From NCBI GenBank assembly GCA_020833025.1, contig JAJHRB010000008.1, positions 1 to 35,256 on the forward strand: a DNA stretch of 35,256 nucleotides, written 5' to 3'. The notes under the pieces were generated by a model. The model was not told the DNA's origin. It searched no databases and saw only the letters and a program-made list of their open reading frames with translations. The stretch comes from Thermoproteaceae archaeon (GTDB taxonomy: Archaea; Thermoproteota; Thermoprotei; Thermoproteales; Thermoproteaceae). The stretch's first letter is position 1. Each line of letters begins with the position of its first letter. The position numbers and the translations under genes were made by a program. This document shows, piece after piece, positions 16,143 to 23,883 of this stretch.

Positions 16143-16904
16143 CTATTTTATCACGCGGACTTCCTTGACCGCGCCGAGCTCCCTCAGGCGCTCGACGGCC
16201 TCCCTCACGGACCTGAGAGTCACGCCGAGCTTGACTGCTATTTCCTCCAGCGACGTGCTCCCGTCAATAAGCGACGCGACCTTTCTGAGCCGGTCGTCGT
16301 CGACCAGCACGGCCCTCCCCGGCACGGGCACCTCCCTGCCCGGCATCTTGTAGAGGTACACCTTATGACTGCGCCAGTCCTCGTACACCTCCTCGACGAC
16401 TATCGGGCGCCACCCAGGGACCTCGAAGTCGTGGCTCACGACCCTCACGCCTGGCTTCAACTCCCGCTCTAGCTTCGGCTTCAGCTTCTCGTTAACGCTG
16501 GTGAGGAGGTACATCGTCACCACGTCGGCGTTCGACACGTCGACGTTGAAGAAGTTCGCGTGGATTATCGCTGCTCTGTCCGCGAGGCCCAGGTCGCGTA
16601 CGCGGGCCACGGAGTGCTCGTAGAGATCCCTGCGTATCTCGATGCCGACGGCCCTCGCGCCGAACTCTCTCACTGCAATTATGACAATCCTCCCGTCGCC
16701 GGAGCCCAGATCGTAGACGACCTCGCCGGGTCTCACCCTGGCGAGCTGCAGCATTCTGCGCGCGACGACCTCAGGGGTTGCGACAAACGGCACGTCGTAC
16801 ATAAGGCCCGTGACGCCCGCGCCATATAAGCTTACCAGCGGCAGGTCCCAGGGCCATGACGGCGGCCCGCCCACGCGCTCCCGCCCCTCCCCGTTTTTAC
16901 GCAT
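16143..16904 (-). CDS. SAM-dependent methyltransferase (aKMT-like protein lysine methyltransferase) with C-terminal HTH-like domain
   Basis: [66 protein letters not shown] resemble Sulfolobus aKMT; C-terminal [36 protein letters not shown] is HTH-like. Confidence 0.8.
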   Translation of the reverse strand: MRKNGEGRERVGGPPSWPWDLPLVSLYGAGVTGLMYDVPFVATPEVVARRMLQLARVRPGEVVYDLGSGDGRIVIIAVREFGARAVGIEIRRDLYEHSVARVRDLGLADRAAIIHANFFNVDVSNADVVTMYLLTSVNEKLKPKLERELKPGVRVVSHDFEVPGWRPIVVEEVYEDWRSHKVYLYKMPGREVPVPGRAVLVDDDRLRKVASLIDGSTSLEEIAVKLGVTLRSVREAVERLRELGAVKEVRVIK

Positions 16905-16988
16905 TCCACAGCATTAAAGGCCGGCGCCTCCGCGCGTTCTACTCTCCCGCCGGCAGCACCATTTTTAAAAGCGGGCTCGCGGAGGGCC

Positions 16989-17444
16989 GTGCCTCACAGA
17001 TCGCGGCACAAGAAAGGCAGGTCCAGCTCGACGAGGCCGCCCCACCCGACGGCGCCTATGTGGATACAGTACACCCCGGAGGAGGTAGAGCAGCTAGTGG
17101 TCGAGCTCGCGCGGCGCGGCTTCACCCCGTCGCAGATAGGCATCATACTCAGGGACCAGTACGGAATTCCCCTCGTCAAGGCGGTGACCGGCAAGAGCAT
17201 AACACAGATACTCGACGAGCGCGGCATCAAGTACGAGGTCCCTGAGGACCTCCTCTACCTGATCAAGAGGGCGCTGAGAATAAGAAAGCACCTAGAGGAG
17301 CACCCGAAGGACGCGGCGTCGCGCAGGGGCCTGCAGCTCGTGGAGTCTAAGATTCACAGGCTGGTCAAGTACTACAAGAGGGCCGGCAGGCTGCCGGGCG
17401 ACTTTGTTTACAATCCCGAGGCGCTGTCGCATCTGGCCGGCTAG
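16989..17444 (+). CDS. rps15: 30S ribosomal protein S15
   Basis: [51 protein letters not shown]. Confidence 0.93.
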   Translation: MPHRSRHKKGRSSSTRPPHPTAPMWIQYTPEEVEQLVVELARRGFTPSQIGIILRDQYGIPLVKAVTGKSITQILDERGIKYEVPEDLLYLIKRALRIRKHLEEHPKDAASRRGLQLVESKIHRLVKYYKRAGRLPGDFVYNPEALSHLAG

Positions 17445-17459
17445 AGCCGGCCGCTCGCC

Positions 17460-18542
17460 GTGAGCCTCAAGAGCTTTGTAATAAACCACGTCGACAGAGT
17501 GCTGGAGTACCTCAAGCAGAACCCCCTCGTCATTTACGCCAGGAGGACTGTAGACGCCTACCTGGCGGCTTACGCGCTGCTCTCCGCTCTCGGCGAGACT
17601 GCGCAGGTGGCCGTCGTTGACTGGCCCCCCGAGGGCGGCGTCTGCGTCGGCTTTAAGTGCGAGGGCATGTACATAACCGAGCGCGAGGTCGGCATTGACG
17701 GCGACGCGCACGCATCAGAGCCCACGTCGCTGAGCCACCACGCTGCGTCCGTGATACACACGCTGGTGCCCGTGGACGAGGAGGTGCGCCGGGCCCTTCA
17801 CGTAGGCCACTACGCGTGGAGCGTTGACTACTGCGAGTACGGCTGCGCGCTCCCCCGGGAGCTAGCGCGCGGGGACGAGAGGCTCTCTGTAGTCTTTCCC
17901 TTCATGGACAGGCTCCCCGCCAGAAAGGCCCTGTCGCTCTCGACGCTGCCAGTACTGCCCGGCATCACAGGGCGGGAGGCTGAGGACTCCAAGCCCGCGG
18001 CCGAGATGACGAGGGAGGAGGCAATAGATCTGCTCGACTGGGCTCTCGGCGTCGTTGCAAGCGAGGGCTTCCACACGGCAATACTGGACAAGGCGGTCAG
18101 GCCCTACTCGCCGGCCTACAGGCCGGCGGACGTTGCAGTGAGAGTAGAGGCAGACCTCGCGGGATTTGTGGACAGGGACGTCGATGTGTACGTCTCGGGC
18201 CTCGCCGAGGCGCTCTACAGCACGCTTAGGAGGCTGAGAGATGGCGTCATAACAGTCCAGAATCCATTTTATTTACATAAAATACCGCCATACCTGTCCT
18301 ACTGCTTGAGGCTAGTAGACTGGGTGGCGGTGAAGTACGAGACGGCCAGAGGGTTTGCAATAGCCTTGGTGCCCCCGCCGGGGAGGAGGGGCTCGGCGGG
18401 AGCCGCGGCGCGGGCCCTCGCCGAGCTCGGGCAGGTTCTCGAGCTGCCGACGCACCTAGTGGTCTACGTCCCGACGAATAAATACACAGACTTCCTGAGA
18501 GTGTATGAAGAAATTAAAGAGCAGGATAGTGACGCGGCTTGA
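17460..18542 (+). CDS. DHH/RecJ-like (possibly Cdc45-like) protein with degenerate motif I
   Basis: Between rps15 and pcc1; N-terminal VIYARRTVDAYLAAYALLSALGETAQVAVVDWP resembles a DHH domain start with altered catalytic residues. Confidence 0.5.
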   Translation: MSLKSFVINHVDRVLEYLKQNPLVIYARRTVDAYLAAYALLSALGETAQVAVVDWPPEGGVCVGFKCEGMYITEREVGIDGDAHASEPTSLSHHAASVIHTLVPVDEEVRRALHVGHYAWSVDYCEYGCALPRELARGDERLSVVFPFMDRLPARKALSLSTLPVLPGITGREAEDSKPAAEMTREEAIDLLDWALGVVASEGFHTAILDKAVRPYSPAYRPADVAVRVEADLAGFVDRDVDVYVSGLAEALYSTLRRLRDGVITVQNPFYLHKIPPYLSYCLRLVDWVAVKYETARGFAIALVPPPGRRGSAGAAARALAELGQVLELPTHLVVYVPTNKYTDFLRVYEEIKEQDSDAA

Positions 18543-18744
18543 CTGCAAGTTCATAAATGCCGTCAAGCCGGACGACGTTGACGTGCCCAGCGGCGTGTCA
18601 ATCCGGCACGAGTGCGTCGGGGGCAGGTGGGTCGTGGAGGTGGAGTGTCAGGTCGGCGAGCCGGAGGACATTCTGACCGTTAAGAACACGCTGGACGACA
18701 TAGTGAGGGCAATTCAAGTGATCGAAAGGGCCCTCAGTCTATGA
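18505..18744 (+). CDS. pcc1: KEOPS complex subunit Pcc1
   Basis: Small Pcc1-like protein with terminal helix DILTVKNTLDDIVRAIQVIERAL; AATAAATAC box about 25 nt upstream of ATG 18505. Confidence 0.65.
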   Translation: MKKLKSRIVTRLDCKFINAVKPDDVDVPSGVSIRHECVGGRWVVEVECQVGEPEDILTVKNTLDDIVRAIQVIERALSL

Positions 18745-19192
18745 CCTTCCCGCTGGGCGGCGCCACGTACTTGTGTATGTCCTCGGCGTACTTCTCAAGC
18801 GTGTCGGCTATGTAAATGGGCGCGTTTGTCCTGACCGCGAGCGCGACGGCATCGCTGGGCCTGGCGTCAAATGCGTGAACCTTGCCCTCCCTGTCCTTCA
18901 CGTAGACTGTCGCCGTGTAGGTGCTTGAAATCAAGGCGTCTATCGTGATCTTCTCTATCGCGCCGCCGAGGGCCTCTATAATCTCGACGAATAAGTCGTG
19001 ACTGAGCGGGCGCGGGAAGTCTATCTCGCCGAGTCCCTTCTTTATTGACAGGGTCTCCGCCGGCCCGATGATTATCGGCACCGCCCTGTCGCCCCACTCC
19101 TCTGCCCCTATGAGCATTATGCCGACGGCCTGGCCGTGGGCGTCCACGGTCTCAATCACGTCTATCAGCTCGGCTCTCAAGTACTTGGCCAT
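18734..19192 (-). CDS. Bifunctional nuclease-domain (DUF151) family protein
   Basis: MAKYLRAELIDVIETVDAHGQAVGIMLIGAEEWGDRAVPIIIGPAETLSI...HAFDARPSDAVALAVRTNAPIYIADTL; TTTAAAAG box about 20-25 nt upstream. Confidence 0.8.
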   Translation of the reverse strand: MAKYLRAELIDVIETVDAHGQAVGIMLIGAEEWGDRAVPIIIGPAETLSIKKGLGEIDFPRPLSHDLFVEIIEALGGAIEKITIDALISSTYTATVYVKDREGKVHAFDARPSDAVALAVRTNAPIYIADTLEKYAEDIHKYVAPPSGKVID

Positions 19193-19245
19193 TACAAGCC
19201 ACGCGCCGGGCTCTTTTAAACTTTCCACATCGGCCGCAATCTGGC

Positions 19246-19293
19246 GTGATGAAGACCGGCTGGCGAGCGGTGACAGAGCCTGGACCAGGCTGA
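19246..19293 (+). ncRNA. Candidate C/D box sRNA
   Basis: C box GTGATGA (19246-19252), weak D' GCGA, C'-like TGACAGA (19271-19277), 12-nt guide, D box CTGA (19290-19293); 48 nt. Confidence 0.3.
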
Positions 19294-19559
19294 CTATCTG
19301 CCCGGGGCGGTGAAAATTCGCGAGCGGGCGCAGAGATGGCGGGGCGCCGCCCACCGCGCGGGCTCGCGCGCGGAGGCAACGGGGTGGGGCACGCCTAAAC
19401 TCGCCAGGAAGTGTAGCCGAGCTTGCCGGCGTGACGCGCGTGTCCCGGAAAACTGCAGTCTTGTGGTGGCGGCGCGCGGCACAGAGCCGTCAACTCCTCG
19501 GGCAGCAGCGCCCGAGAGCCCTCGGCGAGCACCGCTCCGTTCGGGGCGGGGAGGAACCG

Positions 19560-19835
19560 CTACTCGCCCTCCCTATCGGTCTCCTGCAAGTTCTCCAGTA
19601 GCTGCCTCCTGAGCTCCTCCCGCTGCTCCTGGTCAATTTCAACCCTCTCCTCCTTGGCTATTATGACGCCCCGCCTCTTATCCTCAGACACTCCGGACTT
19701 CTGCCGGTAGCCTTCTCTCAGCCCCTCGGTAGATTTCACCTCGTAACCGCACCTGGGGCACCTCAGCAGGATTACATCACCCCTGCGCTGGGGTATCAGC
19801 AGCGCGCCGTCCCTCGGGCAGAACCGCACTGACAT
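19560..19835 (-). CDS. TFS/RpoM (RPB9)-like protein with only the N-terminal zinc ribbon
   Basis: MSVRFCPRDGALLIPQRRGDVILLRCPRCGYE...; no TFIIS-type C-terminal ribbon. Confidence 0.65.
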   Translation of the reverse strand: MSVRFCPRDGALLIPQRRGDVILLRCPRCGYEVKSTEGLREGYRQKSGVSEDKRRGVIIAKEERVEIDQEQREELRRQLLENLQETDREGE

Positions 19836-19927
19836 TTCTCGCGGAATATTTAAAAGCATTTCCCGGCAGGCAGCTCCCTCAGGGGCTCTAGCCCGGGCCG
19901 GGCAGCGCCTGCGCAGCTAGCAGCGGC

Positions 19928-20734
19928 CTAGTCATCGACAATCCTCCTCCCGCCTATTAAGAGCCAGCCCTCTTCGTCCACGTCAATGGGCCCGCGCCAC
20001 GATCCCCTCTCGACGAGCCTCTTGAGCAGCCTCTGCGGCTCTATCGAGCTGCCGAAGAACTCGAGAATTCTCTCGACGTCGCGCCTCAAGTAGTCCAGCT
20101 CCCTCGGGTGCCCCCGCCTCACGGCGGACCCCCAGTCAATTATCCACGGGCTCTCGCCGTCATAGAGGACGTTAAAGGGGCTCAGGTCGCCGTGCACGAG
20201 GCCTCCCAGAATGTAGACCCTCTCGACGCTCTTGACTATCTCATACAGCACGCTGTCGGGGTCGTCCAGTCCCTCGAGCCCCACGTCTGCCAGCAGCGGC
20301 GCCGGCGTGGTGCCGCTGCCCACGAACCTCATTGCCAGCACGTTCCTGTAGAATCCGTACGGCTCGGGCACGCGGGCTCCTGCCCTGAACGCCCGCGAGA
20401 GGTTTCCGAACTCCTTCCTGCACCAGACTTGAACTAGGTGGAGGTAGTTGCGTACCTTGAGGCCTCTAAATCTGGGATCGCCGAGTACGTAGCCGTAGCG
20501 GCTCTTGACGAACTTCACGGGAACCGGGTAGAATATCTTGAGCGCGGCGTGCGTCCCGTCGCGCCTTCTCGCCAGCACGAGCTTGGCCTCCTTGCCCTGC
20601 CCGACGGGCCCCAGCACGTCATCTATGATGCCGCGCTCCTGGAGCTTCACCACCGCCGCCCACGTGTACGAGTTTATCGCGTCGTCCACTACCCTGAAGT
20701 AGTCGCTGTCCTTCTCTGTCCTGCGGCCCGCCAC
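19928..20734 (-). CDS. rio1: RIO1-family serine protein kinase
   Basis: GQGKEAKLVLA, ALKIFYPV, LVHGDLSPFNVLYD, WIIDWGSAV; GTG 20734 leaderless start preferred over the ORF-track start. Confidence 0.85.
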   Translation of the reverse strand: MAGRRTEKDSDYFRVVDDAINSYTWAAVVKLQERGIIDDVLGPVGQGKEAKLVLARRRDGTHAALKIFYPVPVKFVKSRYGYVLGDPRFRGLKVRNYLHLVQVWCRKEFGNLSRAFRAGARVPEPYGFYRNVLAMRFVGSGTTPAPLLADVGLEGLDDPDSVLYEIVKSVERVYILGGLVHGDLSPFNVLYDGESPWIIDWGSAVRRGHPRELDYLRRDVERILEFFGSSIEPQRLLKRLVERGSWRGPIDVDEEGWLLIGGRRIVDD

Positions 20735-20754
20735 GGCAAGATCCCGCCCGCCGC

Positions 20755-20794
20755 TAAAAACTTGCGCGGCGGGCGCCCGCGCGAAGCTTTTTAG
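20755..20794. promoter_or_regulatory. Near-palindromic divergent promoter of rio1 and the KH gene
   Basis: CTAAAACTTGCGCGGCGGGCGCCCGCGCGAAGCTTTTTAG; TATA-like arms face outward about 25 nt from GTG 20734 (-) and GTG 20814 (+). Confidence 0.6.
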
Positions 20795-20813
20795 ACAGCC
20801 CGCCGGAGGCGGC

Positions 20814-21347
20814 GTGCTGTCCGAGCATGCGCGCGGGACTATAATCCAGCCAGTAGACAAGAAGCGGGCGGAGGCCGCGGCGAGATTCGTGGAGCTGGTC
20901 AGCGGGCGCTACGGGGATGTCAGCGTGGAGTTCGACGCGAGGGACGTGAGCATAAGAATAACCCCCAGATCCGGTGCGACGGTCGACGCGGTGCTGAAAC
21001 TGCGGGAGATGGCAAGAGCGGTGGCGCTTGGCTTCGCGCCGGAGCAGGCACTGCTCCTTGAGGACGAGAACTACACGCTCGCCGTGATAGACCTGAAGGA
21101 GTACGTAAACAAGCCGAATCGCCTGAGAAGAATAAAGGGGAGGATAATTGGCGAGGAGGGGCGCGTGAAGCGCACTATAGAGCGCCTGGCGAGCGTGTCC
21201 GTAATTGTCGGCGACCGCCATGTAGCAATTCTCGGCAGGCTGGAGGACGTGGAGGTTGCGCGGAGAGCTATCGAGATGCTCATTGAGGGCAGAAAGCACG
21301 GCACGGCGTACCGGTACATACAAAGCATAAAGGGAGGGCGGCGGTAG
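20814..21347 (+). CDS. KH-domain rRNA-processing protein (Krr1/Pno1/Dim2 type)
   Basis: Tandem KH-like; RIKGRIIGEEGRVKRTIERLASVSVIVGDRHVAILG. Confidence 0.85.
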   Translation: MLSEHARGTIIQPVDKKRAEAAARFVELVSGRYGDVSVEFDARDVSIRITPRSGATVDAVLKLREMARAVALGFAPEQALLLEDENYTLAVIDLKEYVNKPNRLRRIKGRIIGEEGRVKRTIERLASVSVIVGDRHVAILGRLEDVEVARRAIEMLIEGRKHGTAYRYIQSIKGGRR

Positions 21348-21353
21348 CTCCGG

Positions 21354-22034
21354 CTACTGCGTCTCCGCGCTGGCGCCTGCCTGGGCGACCGCCTCGCGGG
21401 CGGCCGGGCGCGCTCCCTCCTCGGGCGGGTGCATGAGCACCTTTATTTTCGCCACCTCGACCTTCCTGATCGGCGCTATTTTCTTGGCCGCGACGAAGGC
21501 GTCCGCAGCGAGCGTGCCATCTAGTACCTCCCGGAGGAACTGCCCGATGTCCGACTCCGCGGCGCGAGACGTAACGACGTGTATTATTCTCTTTCTTATA
21601 GCCGACTTCTGCGCGGCGCCCACTCCGTGGACGGTTATTGCCATGATGGTGACCCTCATGTGCCAGCCGTCCCTCGTCCTCACATCCATGATTGCAGCGA
21701 CCTTGCTTGTGCCGCGCCTGACGAGAGACTTGATGTAGTCACTGGTCAGCTCGAGCCCCTTGAACCTGGTCGAGGCCCTCACTCCGTCCACCTCCTTTAT
21801 CTGGAGGCGCAGCTTAACCGGCAGGTGGGATATGTCCTTGGTTATGTCGTAGAGAGACACCTCGAGCGTCCTCATGAGCAGCTTCTGCGGCTCGGACGCG
21901 GGAACCTCGGCGAGGAAGACGCCGCCGAGGTAGTGCGGGGCGTAAACGCTGAACCACTTCTTCAGCGCCCACGAGTCTCTCTTCGATATGGCTACCTTTT
22001 CCTGCGCCGCCGCGGCCTTCTGCCTCTCGGACAT
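21354..22034 (-). CDS. rps3ae: 30S ribosomal protein S3Ae
   Basis: WALKKWFSVYAPHYLGGVFLAEVPASEP...KVRTRDGWHMRV-type motifs; ATG 22034 fits the AT box spacing (ORF track starts at 22049). Confidence 0.9.
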   Translation of the reverse strand: MSERQKAAAAQEKVAISKRDSWALKKWFSVYAPHYLGGVFLAEVPASEPQKLLMRTLEVSLYDITKDISHLPVKLRLQIKEVDGVRASTRFKGLELTSDYIKSLVRRGTSKVAAIMDVRTRDGWHMRVTIMAITVHGVGAAQKSAIRKRIIHVVTSRAAESDIGQFLREVLDGTLAADAFVAAKKIAPIRKVEVAKIKVLMHPPEEGARPAAREAVAQAGASAETQ

Positions 22035-22055
22035 CTTGACGCGAGGCACGCCGCG

Positions 22056-22067
22056 AATATAAATTTT
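22056..22067. promoter_or_regulatory. Shared divergent TATA element of rps3ae and Lrp gene
   Basis: AATATAAATTTT is the only AT-rich box in the gap, about 24-28 nt from ATG 22034 (-) and ATG 22085 (+). Confidence 0.6.
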
Positions 22068-22084
22068 GGCTCTTGCTCTCCGCT

Positions 22085-22591
22085 ATGGACGAGCTAGACC
22101 GCAAGCTCGTACTTCTGCTGCAGATCCACGGCAGGAGGGCGCTGAGCGAGCTCGGCAGGAAGCTGAACAGACCAAAGACTACCATCGCGGCCAGAATAAA
22201 GAAACTGGAAGAGGGTGGTGTGATTCTCGGGTACAAGGCAGTTGTGAATCCGTCCGCGCTCGGGTACAGAGTGCTCGCCTTCGTGCTGGTCAGCGTGCGC
22301 AGAGGCCCCTCGGCGCGAGAGGCCAAGCCGCTGCAGCTCGAGGTCGCCGAGAGAGTACTCTCGGAGTGCAACGGCGAGAGGGGAATGCCGTTTGTTGAGG
22401 AGGCATATGTAATAACCGGGCCCTACGACTTGCTCTTCAAGGTCTGGGCGAGGGACATAAAGCAGCTCTCCGCCTTCCTCGTCACGTACCTCGCGTCAAA
22501 CCCTGACATACAGCGCACCGAGACCTTCATCGCCCTAGAGGTTGTCGACGACTGGCGCAGACGGGCGATGCCGCCGGCCGAGCCGGCGTGA
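22085..22591 (+). CDS. Lrp/AsnC-family transcriptional regulator
   Basis: MDELDRKLVLLLQIHGRRALSELGRKLNRPKTTIAARIKKLEEGGVILGYKAVVNPSALGY. Confidence 0.88.
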   Translation: MDELDRKLVLLLQIHGRRALSELGRKLNRPKTTIAARIKKLEEGGVILGYKAVVNPSALGYRVLAFVLVSVRRGPSAREAKPLQLEVAERVLSECNGERGMPFVEEAYVITGPYDLLFKVWARDIKQLSAFLVTYLASNPDIQRTETFIALEVVDDWRRRAMPPAEPA

Positions 22592-22642
22592 GCGACGCTG
22601 CCCGACGCAGCACGGCTTAAATACTGCCGCCTGCTGTTACAC

Positions 22643-22942
22643 GTGAGCAGACGCAGGAAGATGTATTACTATGAAGAGGTCCCGGTAGGACCGCTCGTGA
22701 GGAGCCCCGCGGAGTCGATGGTGTTCAAGTACACTGACTGCTCTGTAGTCGAGAGGGGGCCCTCGTCGCTCACTGTAATATGCAAGCCGGACACCGTGAT
22801 AAAGATTTACAAGGGAGAGGAGGCAGAGTATGTTGTGGAGTTCACAAACACGAACACCGGCGCCTCGGAAAAGCACAAGGTCGACCTCTCCACGGCGGTG
22901 CTCGTGAAGAGATACCTAGAGTCGCGGAGCAGGGCCTCCTAG
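22643..22942 (+). CDS. Conserved-looking hypothetical protein
   Basis: 99-aa frame with normal composition between two Lrp-related genes. Confidence 0.55.
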   Translation: MSRRRKMYYYEEVPVGPLVRSPAESMVFKYTDCSVVERGPSSLTVICKPDTVIKIYKGEEAEYVVEFTNTNTGASEKHKVDLSTAVLVKRYLESRSRAS

Positions 22943-22953
22943 CCGCGCCGTCC

Positions 22954-23196
22954 ATGGAGGCGATGGTCTTTCTTAACGTTGATGTAGGCCTCGAGGACAA
23001 GGTAATGGAGGAGGTTACTGCCATACCGGAGGTGAGGGCGGCTTACTTCACGTACGGCCCGTACGACATCGCGGTTAGAGTGGAGGTGCCAAGCCTTGAA
23101 GCACTGAAGAATGTCGTGAGCGGGAGGATAAGAAGGATCAAGGGAGTGCGGTCCACGGTCACCATGATCGTAATAAGGTCGTACAGGAGACAGTAA
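22954..23196 (+). CDS. Stand-alone Lrp/AsnC ligand-binding (RAM) domain protein
   Basis: MVFLNVDVGLEDKVMEEVTAIPEVRAAYFTYGPYDIAVRVEVPSLEALKNVVSGRIRRIKGVRSTVTMIVI. Confidence 0.8.
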   Translation: MEAMVFLNVDVGLEDKVMEEVTAIPEVRAAYFTYGPYDIAVRVEVPSLEALKNVVSGRIRRIKGVRSTVTMIVIRSYRRQ

Positions 23197-23200
23197 CCTC

Positions 23201-23878
23201 GTGTGCAGGCTCTACGCGTCCAGGGGCCCTGTTGACTTATGTCGTGCGCTCAAACTGGCAGCTAGGTACGACCCCTACAGTCCCGACCCGGAGAGGCGAC
23301 ACGGGGACGGCTGGGGTTTTGCTGTCGTGCAGGGGCCGCGCGTCTTTTACTACAGGTCCAGCATCCCGGCGTGGGAGGACCCGACGTGCATTCCCGCGGG
23401 CGACGTCGTGCTAGCCCACGCGAGAGACGCGTCCGAGGGAGAGCCGGTGGGAGTGCTTCACGCGCATCCCTACATGGTCCACGCCGATGACGGAAGGACC
23501 TTGTTTGTAGCGCACAACGGGTCCGTGGACAAGCGCGCGCTGGCCCCGCTGGCAGGCGTCAGCAGCCCAGAACTCCACACCGACAGCTTCGTGCTTACGC
23601 TGTTCCTTGCTAGGCGCTGGCACGCGCCGGAGAGAGCAATCGAGGAGGCGCTCAAGTACGTAAAGTCAGCCCTCAATCTCGTGGTGTTAGAGCTCCCGGG
23701 CGTCAGGGTGCACGTGCACGCGTACTACAAAGACAGTCAGAACAGGAAGTACTACGCGCTCTATCTCGCGAGGGGCGGCGGCGCGGTTGCAGTAATGTCA
23801 TCGACGCTGCTGAGGCACATAGACGCCGACAGATTCGAGATCCGCGAGCTGGAGAGCGGGACGTATCTCGTGCTGTAA
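23201..23878 (+). CDS. Class II glutamine amidotransferase-like protein
   Basis: MCRLYASRGP (Cys2), HGDGWGFAV, HARDASEGEPV, HPYMV, AHNGSVDKRAL, HTDSFVL. Confidence 0.85.
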   Translation: MCRLYASRGPVDLCRALKLAARYDPYSPDPERRHGDGWGFAVVQGPRVFYYRSSIPAWEDPTCIPAGDVVLAHARDASEGEPVGVLHAHPYMVHADDGRTLFVAHNGSVDKRALAPLAGVSSPELHTDSFVLTLFLARRWHAPERAIEEALKYVKSALNLVVLELPGVRVHVHAYYKDSQNRKYYALYLARGGGAVAVMSSTLLRHIDADRFEIRELESGTYLVL

Positions 23879-23883
23879 CCGCG

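Noticed and set aside
19068-19612. Plus-strand ORFs 19068..19313 and 19310..19612
   Set aside because: First is mostly antisense to the DUF151 gene; second is low complexity over the structured intergenic region.
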